The translations under genes were made by a program, and so were the position numbers. 24,629 nucleotides of DNA from a virus: the IMG/VR virus record IMGVR_UViG_3300050821_005819, positions 1 to 24,629 of that record. One strand, given 5' to 3'. Positions 19,024 to 24,629 of the stretch are shown here, piece after piece; position 1 is the first letter of the stretch, and every line of letters begins with the position of its first letter. Below the pieces are notes generated by a model that was not told the DNA's origin, ran no database searches, and saw nothing but the letters and a program-made list of their open reading frames with translations.

Positions 19024-21053
19024 TGACTGATCAATGGGTGCCGGGGCCGCCTAATCCGATACCGCCTCCGACGTCGCCGGGCCTGCCGCCGAGCAACAGT
19101 TGGAATGTGGCTGCGCCCTGCACCACGTCGAGCGCCCCTCCTTCGATCACCGGCAGCATCATCCTCACCGATCGCCCGGCGACGATCGTCGCCGTGCCGT
19201 GGCGGATTACCGTCAACGACGGCGGCTCGCCGCCGAACTTCACCATCGATCAGACCGACAGTTCGGGGAACGTGATCGACAGTCCGATCGAGATCTCGGG
19301 CGTCGACGGCAGCATCAGCGTTCTCGCCGATCCGACTCAGCCGCTGGGGGTCGCGACCAAGCAGTACGTCGACAACAATAGCGGGGGCATCGGCGAAGCG
19401 CCGATGGATAGCTATCCCTACGCCCGCTACATGGCGACCTGGGAGCGCCTGCCGCAGGCCTACATTCCCGAAGCGCCGAACACCTCTCAGCGATTTGGCC
19501 GCTTCAATTCGACTTGGCAGCTTGACGCGATTCAGACCGACGCGGCGAGCGACGGCAACGCTTACGGGCGCATCAATGCCGGTTGGGGGACGGTCCTCCC
19601 GACCACCGGCGGCACGATCACCGGCAGCCTTACGGTTAACCAAGTTCTCACCGTGCAGGGCTCCAACTCTATGGTGCTCAACGCGCCGCTTGGAGGGTTG
19701 CGTGCCATTCTCGGCATGGCTGTGAATGTCGCTCGCTGGTCGTTGGCGCTGGGCGACAGCACTGGGGAGGGATTGAACAACGTCGGGGCGAATTTTACTC
19801 TTTCGGCCTACAGCACGACGGGTGCGTTTCTCGGCAATTGGCTGACGATCGCACGTGCGGACGGCAGTACCGCTTTCAACGGGTCTGGCGTCACCATCGC
19901 AGGCGGCCTTGCGGTCAATGGACTGCTTGCCCTTGCGGGTCCAAGCAATCTCGCGATCTTCGGCGGCACGGCGGGCCAGTTTCTCTCGACCAACGGCTCG
20001 GGCATTCTTTCGTGGGCGACACCGGCGGGTGGGGGCGGCGGCATTACTGACGCGCCCATCGACGGCACAGCCTACGCGCGCAAGAGTGCGGCATGGTCGC
20101 ATCTCGCGCACACCGACATCACCGATTGGACAGCGACGCTCGCGCCTTATGCGCTGACGACGAGTGTGCCGGTGGCTTCGACGACGACGCCGGTGATGGA
20201 TGGGACTGCTGCGGTCGGCGTCGGGACGACCTGGGCTCGTGCCGACCATGTTCATCCGAGCGACACTTCGCGTTACGCGGCTTCGAATCCTTCGGGCTAC
20301 CAGACCGCGGCCCAGGTCGCTGCTTCGACGGTCAATTCGATTGATTTTACCGGCGTCGGCATGACGCCCGGCCCAGGCGCGACCGGCGCGGTCACGGTCG
20401 GGGGAATCCTCAACGTCGCGAATGGCGGCATGGGTTCTGGGACGCACGTCCTCAACGGCGTGCTCATCGGCGCGGGCACCAACGCGGTCAAGGCTTCGGC
20501 CGCAGCTCCTGGTGCGGGTGCTCTTCTGATCGGCGCGGCGGCTGCGGTGCCGACGTGGCTCGGTATCGGCGCGACTAATCAATTGCTGACGGTCGTATCG
20601 GGCACGCCCGCCTGGACGACCGGCATTCCAGGGACCACGACCAACGACAATGCCCTGCCGGGACAGGTGGGTGAGCTTATTTCAAGCGCCGTCAGCGGGC
20701 CCGGTGTCACGTTGACGACCGGCACAGCGGCCAACGTCACCTCGATTTCGCTTACTTCCGGCGACTGGGACGTGCGCGGCGAAGTGTGGATGGGCGTCGG
20801 GACCGGCGGCGCGACTTCGCTCACCGCCGGCATCGCGACAACGAACGCGGCTTTCCCGACGCAGCCTTCAGTCAATAGCGCAAGAAGCGGCTTCACTGCT
20901 GCTTTCACTGCGAGTGTGACGCATACGTTCGCGCTTTCGCCGCTTCGCATGTCGCTCGGGGTAACGACGACCGTCTATCTCCTGGCGCAGGCGGGTTTCC
21001 CTTCGGGGACGACAAGCGCCTATGGCGTCATTTCAGCACGGCGAAGGCGGTGA
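19023..21053 (+). CDS. Tail fibre protein with repeated DAPxDGxxYxR motifs
   Basis: The ATG shares its A with the adaptor stop (TAATG). The 676-aa protein has a Pro-rich start and a strand-rich N-terminal domain ending LADPTQPLGVATKQYVDNN. Four copies of a short fibre motif follow: EAPMDSYPYARYMATW (125-140), EAPNTSQRFGRFNSTW (150-165), DAASDGNAYGRINAGW (173-188) and DAPIDGTAYARKSAAW (343-358). Between them are Gly/Thr/Ser-rich beta repeats (TTGGTITGSLTVNQVLTVQG, VGANFTLSAYSTTGAFLG). A C-terminal domain has GQVGELISSAV and SISLTSGDWDVRGEVW, typical of fibre receptor-binding ends. It should form a trimeric fibre that contacts the host surface. The NxGxNxxLSAYSxTGAFLG module also occurs in the next gene. 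Confidence 0.9.
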   Translation: MTDQWVPGPPNPIPPPTSPGLPPSNSWNVAAPCTTSSAPPSITGSIILTDRPATIVAVPWRITVNDGGSPPNFTIDQTDSSGNVIDSPIEISGVDGSISVLADPTQPLGVATKQYVDNNSGGIGEAPMDSYPYARYMATWERLPQAYIPEAPNTSQRFGRFNSTWQLDAIQTDAASDGNAYGRINAGWGTVLPTTGGTITGSLTVNQVLTVQGSNSMVLNAPLGGLRAILGMAVNVARWSLALGDSTGEGLNNVGANFTLSAYSTTGAFLGNWLTIARADGSTAFNGSGVTIAGGLAVNGLLALAGPSNLAIFGGTAGQFLSTNGSGILSWATPAGGGGGITDAPIDGTAYARKSAAWSHLAHTDITDWTATLAPYALTTSVPVASTTTPVMDGTAAVGVGTTWARADHVHPSDTSRYAASNPSGYQTAAQVAASTVNSIDFTGVGMTPGPGATGAVTVGGILNVANGGMGSGTHVLNGVLIGAGTNAVKASAAAPGAGALLIGAAAAVPTWLGIGATNQLLTVVSGTPAWTTGIPGTTTNDNALPGQVGELISSAVSGPGVTLTTGTAANVTSISLTSGDWDVRGEVWMGVGTGGATSLTAGIATTNAAFPTQPSVNSARSGFTAAFTASVTHTFALSPLRMSLGVTTTVYLLAQAGFPSGTTSAYGVISARRRR

Positions 21054-21056
21054 TTC

Positions 21057-22043
21057 GTGGCAGGAGTAACGCATAATTACGGTTGGGGACTGCCAACGGT
21101 TCACGCCGACAATTCGACCTGGGGCGCGGAACTCAACACCACGATCGGGGCGATCGACGGTCAGATGTTCACCAACCAGCAGTCGGTGGTGGCGGTCCAG
21201 AATCAGCTTAGCGTTTCTCAGCTCAATTTATTCACGGTCCCGGCGACCTCGACGAATGCGGTTGTTGTTTTTCTGAACAGTGCGGTTCCCGGCTTGCCGG
21301 GAATACGCTGGGAGTTCGGTGCGGGAGCCGGCAGCGAAACCGGCGGCAACGCCGGCACCAACCTTTCGCTGAGCGCCTACAGCGACACAGGCGCTTTTCT
21401 CGGTCAAGTGTTCACCGCTACTCGTTCCAGTCAGCGCATGCAGATCATCAACGGGCCAGTCGGTCCGAACGATGTTGCGCATAAGGGCTATGTCGACAGC
21501 GTCGCCGCGCCGGTCGGCTCGATCGTGATGTGGCCCCAATCGACGCCGCCGACGGGATGGAATTTTTGTGTCGGGGAAGCGGTCAGCCGAACCGCTTATC
21601 CGGCCTTGTTTGCGCTTATCGGAACCGCTTACGGCGCAGGCGACGGCTCGACGACTTTCAATCTGCCTAACATGGGCTCGCGTTCGCCCTTTGCCTGGGA
21701 CGGCACTACCGGAATAGGCGCGGTAGGCGGCGAGACGACGCATACGTTGGCGGCGCAGGAATTGCCGGTGACGGCCTATGGCGACGTGGGCCATACGCAT
21801 CCTGCCACTGAATCGTCTCATACCCACGCTTCGGGCTGGGCGGCCGGCGGGCTCAATGGCGTTGGTAATTTTGCGCCGAATTTGCCGCAGCCGGCAGCCG
21901 GCAGCAGCACCAGGACCGATGCGACTTCCGCGACCGTTACGGTTGGAACGGGCAACGCCGCCATCAGCAATCCTGGCGGCGGCCAGCCGCACAACAACAT
22001 GCATCCCTACTTTGTCATCGGCTTCATCATTCGCTGCATATGA
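21057..22043 (+). CDS. Phage tail collar domain protein
   Basis: A GTG at 21057 follows the fibre stop by three bases. The 328-aa product has an N-terminal strand-rich part, an NLSLSAYSDTGAFLGQ module shared with the fibre, a KGYVDS joint at about 143-148, then a collar domain: PVGSIVMWPQSTPPTGWNFC (152-171), AYPALFALIGTAYGAGDGST and FNLPNMGSRSPFAWDG. The His-rich end (GHTHPATESSHTHASG) and NNMHPYFVIGFIIRCI are typical of phage tail-collar and short-fibre proteins, where His pairs may bind a metal ion along the trimer axis. It probably forms a second fibre or fibre tip with the upstream protein. The stop overlaps the next gene by 4 nt. Confidence 0.92.
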   Translation: MAGVTHNYGWGLPTVHADNSTWGAELNTTIGAIDGQMFTNQQSVVAVQNQLSVSQLNLFTVPATSTNAVVVFLNSAVPGLPGIRWEFGAGAGSETGGNAGTNLSLSAYSDTGAFLGQVFTATRSSQRMQIINGPVGPNDVAHKGYVDSVAAPVGSIVMWPQSTPPTGWNFCVGEAVSRTAYPALFALIGTAYGAGDGSTTFNLPNMGSRSPFAWDGTTGIGAVGGETTHTLAAQELPVTAYGDVGHTHPATESSHTHASGWAAGGLNGVGNFAPNLPQPAAGSSTRTDATSATVTVGTGNAAISNPGGGQPHNNMHPYFVIGFIIRCI

Positions 22044-23881
22044 GCACACCGTTTAAACCGCTTCAGATTCCCCCAGGCGTCGTTGCGATGCCGACCAAGA
22101 AGATGATGTCGTCCAACTGGGCGGAAGTGAACCTCGTGCGCTGGCGCGAGCAGCGCATGTCGCCGGTCGGCGGCCAACTCAAGTACAGCTACCCGATTCC
22201 GATGGCCTCGCGCTGCAAGCTGGTGCATGCGTGGTACGGGCTCGACGGCATCTTTCGCGTCGCATACCTCTGCGAAACCAACATTTATGTCGACGTCGGC
22301 GGCATCGGCGCTTCGCTGATCGACATCACGCCGGCCGGCGGCATGACGGCGCTGCCGCTGTTCACCCAGGGCGGGTACGGCGATGGCGCTTACGGCATGG
22401 GGATCGAGCTGAAAACGACAGCTGCGTTCACCACCGGCTCGCCCAACATCACGATGGTCGCCAATCAGAATCAGATCACCCCCGGCATGGTGGTCTTCAA
22501 CGTGACGAGCGGTCAGGCCGTAGGCACGGTCGCGACCTATGTCGGCACGGCGCTGGTCCTGACGGCGAACGCCCTTTCGGCGGGCAATGCTGGCGACACT
22601 CTCGACTTCGGAGGCTACGGCGATCCGCGCGGCGCGACGCCGGCCAACCTCCAGATCACCTCGCTGCCGAATGCGTTCAGCCTCGATAATTTTGGATCGA
22701 TATTGTACGCGATGACTTCGGCTGACGGGCGGCTTCTGATGTGGGATCCGGCGGTCGGCGGTTCAGCCGTCGTGCAACCGCCCGCTTCGGGGCGCGGCCC
22801 GGTGCCGCACGGGCGCTGTTTCGTCGTGACGGCCGAGCGCTTCATCATCATCTTCGGATCGAACCAGGACGGCACCACCGGCGGGGGCGGCGGGCCGAGG
22901 CGCTTCGCGTGGTGCGACCAGGAGAACCCCGGTGCCTGGGATTATTCGAACGTCACCTCGCAGGCGGGCTTTCTCGATATCGAGCCGGCGAGCCCGATCA
23001 TCTGCGCGGAAGCGACGCGGGTCGGCAACATCTTCTGGACCGGGAAGAAGGCCTACGTTTCGCGCTTCCTCGGGATTCCGTACGTGTACAACTATACCGA
23101 GCTAGCCGACGCGACGACCCCGTGGAGTCCTCAATCGGTAGTGACCACCTCTTCGCTTACGCTGTGGATGTCGGAGCAGGGGCTGTTCTCGTTCGACGGC
23201 ACCTCGGTCATGCCGGTGGCGTGCCCGGCGCGGCCCTGGGTCGACGCCGACATCGACGTCATCAACGTGCGCGAGCAGGCCTGCGCGGTGCATGTCGAGA
23301 CTCACAACGAATGGTGGTGGTTCTTCCCGCAGAAGAGCGTCGCGCCGGATCCGGTTACCGGGCTGTGCTACAACACCCGAGCGATAATCTACAACTATAA
23401 GGAGGGTTGGTGGAGTCAGGCCAACATGTGCCGGTCGGCCGGGGTCACCGCGGCCTATAATTCGCACACGATCATGGTCAACGGTACGATCGTCTACGAG
23501 CACGAGAGCGTCTCGTCGAACACTTATTCCGTCGACGCCGAATTGCCCTTCGCCGAGACGTTCGACCTCAATCTCTATGCGGGCGGCGGCGCGCGGCTGA
23601 TCACGGTGAAGCAGCTCATCCCCGACATCGATTCGGACGACGCCAACAATCCGCTCGGGGCGATCGCGAATATTCAGTACGTGCTGTTTTATCGCAATTC
23701 GCGCACGCTCGGTGCGCCCGAGCAGGCGACAGCGCCGCTTACCATTCGCCCTGACGGCTATGTCGACGTCAGGACGACCGGGCGCGACGTTCGGTTGCGC
23801 TTCGAGGTGATCGGCCCGACTGTTCCGGACTTCACGGTCGGAGCCCATTTGATCGACGCTGTGCCGCGAGGAGACAGGTGA
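22040..23881 (+). CDS. Large tail protein, nozzle/stabilisation-like
   Basis: The 613-aa protein starts MSTPFKPLQIPPGVVAMPTK and carries blocks I recall in a large conserved tail protein of alphaproteobacterial podovirus-like prophages: SSNWAEVNLVRWREQRMSPV, LDNFGSILYAMTSADGRLLM, CFVVTAERFIIIFGSNQDGT, FAWCDQENPGAWDYSNVTSQ, and YNYTELADATTPWSPQSV. The pattern of strand repeats and Trp-rich turns suggests beta-propeller-like structure, as in tail nozzle or DNA-stabilisation (P22 gp10-like) proteins. Residues about 128-190 look like an inserted beta module (TTGSPNITMVANQNQITPGM), flanked by GGYGD on both sides. It likely plugs or extends the tail below the adaptor. Function is inferred from position and shape. 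Confidence 0.82.
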   Translation: MSTPFKPLQIPPGVVAMPTKKMMSSNWAEVNLVRWREQRMSPVGGQLKYSYPIPMASRCKLVHAWYGLDGIFRVAYLCETNIYVDVGGIGASLIDITPAGGMTALPLFTQGGYGDGAYGMGIELKTTAAFTTGSPNITMVANQNQITPGMVVFNVTSGQAVGTVATYVGTALVLTANALSAGNAGDTLDFGGYGDPRGATPANLQITSLPNAFSLDNFGSILYAMTSADGRLLMWDPAVGGSAVVQPPASGRGPVPHGRCFVVTAERFIIIFGSNQDGTTGGGGGPRRFAWCDQENPGAWDYSNVTSQAGFLDIEPASPIICAEATRVGNIFWTGKKAYVSRFLGIPYVYNYTELADATTPWSPQSVVTTSSLTLWMSEQGLFSFDGTSVMPVACPARPWVDADIDVINVREQACAVHVETHNEWWWFFPQKSVAPDPVTGLCYNTRAIIYNYKEGWWSQANMCRSAGVTAAYNSHTIMVNGTIVYEHESVSSNTYSVDAELPFAETFDLNLYAGGGARLITVKQLIPDIDSDDANNPLGAIANIQYVLFYRNSRTLGAPEQATAPLTIRPDGYVDVRTTGRDVRLRFEVIGPTVPDFTVGAHLIDAVPRGDR

Positions 23882-24321
23882 TGGACAAGTATCCTCCGAC
23901 CAAACAGCGTCCGGAGCTTCTGAAGCTCGTCGAGGCGCTCGGGTGTCGAAGCGTTGCGCTTCGCCGTGATGAGAACGGCGATTGGCGGATCAAGGGGCGA
24001 TTTGGGGACATCCATGCTGTCCCCGAGGGGTTTCAGATTTACTTTCGTGGAGCGAATGAATTTGAGGAGCCGACCACATCAAAGGGCTGGACCTACGCTC
24101 AGGAGGCGATGTCCTTCGCCAAGGTGATGCAGGACGGCGACATGGAGGGGGTTCTCCTTCTTGATCGCTTACCCACCTCCAAGGAGGCGATGATTATTCG
24201 CAACAAGCTGCGCATCGCAAAGCGGGCCGAGTACAGCGAGGAGGTTCTGGCTCGAAAGCGCGAAGGAATGCTGAAGGTGAAGGCCCAAATCGGGCAAAAA
24301 CCGACCTCGGAGGCCCTCTGA
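23881..24321 (+). CDS. Conserved phage protein of unknown function, 146 aa
   Basis: I use the ATG at 23881 because GAGGAG lies seven bases upstream; a GTG one codon earlier is possible. The protein has KLVEALGCRSVALRRDENGD, WRIKGRFGDIHAVPEGFQIY, WTYAQEAMSFAKVMQDGDME, and GVLLLDRLPTSKEAMIIRNK followed by a basic helix RIAKRAEYSEEVLARKREG. I recall this order from phage genomes of Hyphomicrobiales, next to the large tail protein, where it has no assigned function. A mixed alpha/beta domain with a helical, Lys-rich C-terminus is likely. It may be a small virion or tail assembly protein; this is inferred from its place. Confidence 0.8.
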   Translation: MDKYPPTKQRPELLKLVEALGCRSVALRRDENGDWRIKGRFGDIHAVPEGFQIYFRGANEFEEPTTSKGWTYAQEAMSFAKVMQDGDMEGVLLLDRLPTSKEAMIIRNKLRIAKRAEYSEEVLARKREGMLKVKAQIGQKPTSEAL

Positions 24322-24614
24322 TGGCCAACCAGCCTTCCTCGCCTGCTGCACAGCCGCCGCCGGACCTCCCGAGCCTGCCGGGCGCGAGCGCGGCGCTGAC
24401 CAACTATTTGACCCGGTTTTCGCTCTGGTGCCGCCAGGGCTTCGCCGCCAAGCTCAACGCCAATTCCGCCCTGCCGGGGATCATGCTGATGGCCTACGAC
24501 GCTCCATCAGGAACCACGCCCGCGGTCTGGTTGGTTCGGGTCAACACGGCGGGAGTCGTTTCGACTCTCGCGGTGCCGCTCGGCGGGGCTGATCCGGAGA
24601 CGTCGGGGACATGA
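24321..24614 (+). CDS. Conserved small phage protein, 97 aa
   Basis: The ATG shares its A with the previous stop, and GGAG lies eight bases upstream. The product starts MANQPSSPAAQPPPDLPSLP, then has ALTNYLTRFSLWCRQGFAAK, LPGIMLMAYDAPSGTTPAVW and LVRVNTAGVVSTLAVPLGG. The pattern LPxLPxAxxALTxYLxxFSLWCRxxFxAKL...LAYDAPxGTxPxVW is one I recall from fibre-region genes of similar phages. The N-terminal helix with a Trp-Cys pair and a strand-rich end suggest a small fibre-attachment or chaperone-like protein, but that is a guess. It ends in an ATGA overlap with the next gene. Confidence 0.8.
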   Translation: MANQPSSPAAQPPPDLPSLPGASAALTNYLTRFSLWCRQGFAAKLNANSALPGIMLMAYDAPSGTTPAVWLVRVNTAGVVSTLAVPLGGADPETSGT

Positions 24615-24629
24615 ACGCCCACCCCTACA
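24611..24629 (+). CDS. Start of a further late gene (fragment)
   Basis: An ATG overlaps the preceding stop as ATGA, as at most junctions here, and opens MNAHPY before the right edge. Only six codons are visible, so identity cannot be judged. Confidence 0.45.

Noticed and set aside
18963-20582. Long minus-strand open frame (539 aa) opposite the fibre gene
   Set aside because: Arg- and Ala-rich shadow of a GC-rich plus-strand gene, no ribosome site and no protein-like pattern; the plus strand carries clear fibre motifs.
1-24629. CRISPR arrays, tRNA or rRNA genes, insertion sequences, integrase
   Set aside because: None seen by eye; no regular spaced repeats, cloverleaf-like segments or transposase/recombinase motifs were found.

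Overview
The window reads as a contiguous piece of a tailed-phage genome (free phage or prophage; no integrase, attachment site or host gene is visible). Two divergent blocks meet around 7300-7650. To the left, about 7.3 kb is coded almost wholly on the minus strand and carries small early or auxiliary genes. To the right, about 17 kb is coded on the plus strand and carries packaging, capsid, lysis and tail genes. The gene content (large portal, scaffold, SU10/DUF5309-type capsid, SU10-type adaptor, nozzle-like protein, tail fibre and collar protein, with no tape measure, tail tube or sheath block) points to a short-tailed, podovirus-like virion. High GC, a DUF3309 protein, a DUF6011 protein and a DUF3383-like beta-strand repeat protein suggest an alphaproteobacterial host, probably Hyphomicrobiales. 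The host is an inference, because no host gene is present.

Left block, minus strand, read from high to low coordinates. Promoter P3 (7319-7346) drives a 49-aa protein and a 238-aa Cys-rich protein, ending at a strong intrinsic terminator (6294-6320). An AT-rich, repeat-rich 270-bp spacer follows, with a TTGACA promoter containing a perfect palindrome, and then a 230-aa HTH protein (5333-6025). Promoter P2 (5290-5318) drives a tightly overlapped run of six small genes, several with Cys pairs (5257 down to 3680). Promoter P1 (3671-3699) drives a second, related HTH protein and then five small or unknown genes. That run ends in a 500-aa DUF3383-like protein and the start of a beta-solenoid-like protein that runs off the left edge. 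P1, P2 and P3 share the sequence AGGACTATRTG across the -10 region, so they look like a co-regulated set.

Right block, plus strand: candidate packaging-site repeats, terminase small and large subunits, two small genes, portal with a proline-rich insert, an unknown Pro-rich protein, a small helical protein, scaffold, major capsid, a small post-capsid protein, an SPRY-like protein on locally AT-rich DNA, GH19-type endolysin, holin-like membrane protein, DUF3309 membrane protein, a paralogue of the Pro-rich protein, head-tail adaptor, tail fibre, collar-domain protein, large nozzle-like tail protein and two small conserved proteins. A further gene starts at the right edge. Nearly all neighbours overlap by 1-4 nt, indicating one long translationally coupled late operon.

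The most interesting signals are the shared-operator promoter set together with two paralogous HTH proteins, the paired Pro-rich paralogues with a near-identical 28-residue C-terminus, the polyproline insert inside the portal, and virion-like proteins placed at the end of the early-strand operon. Homology statements come from recalled family patterns, not from a search.
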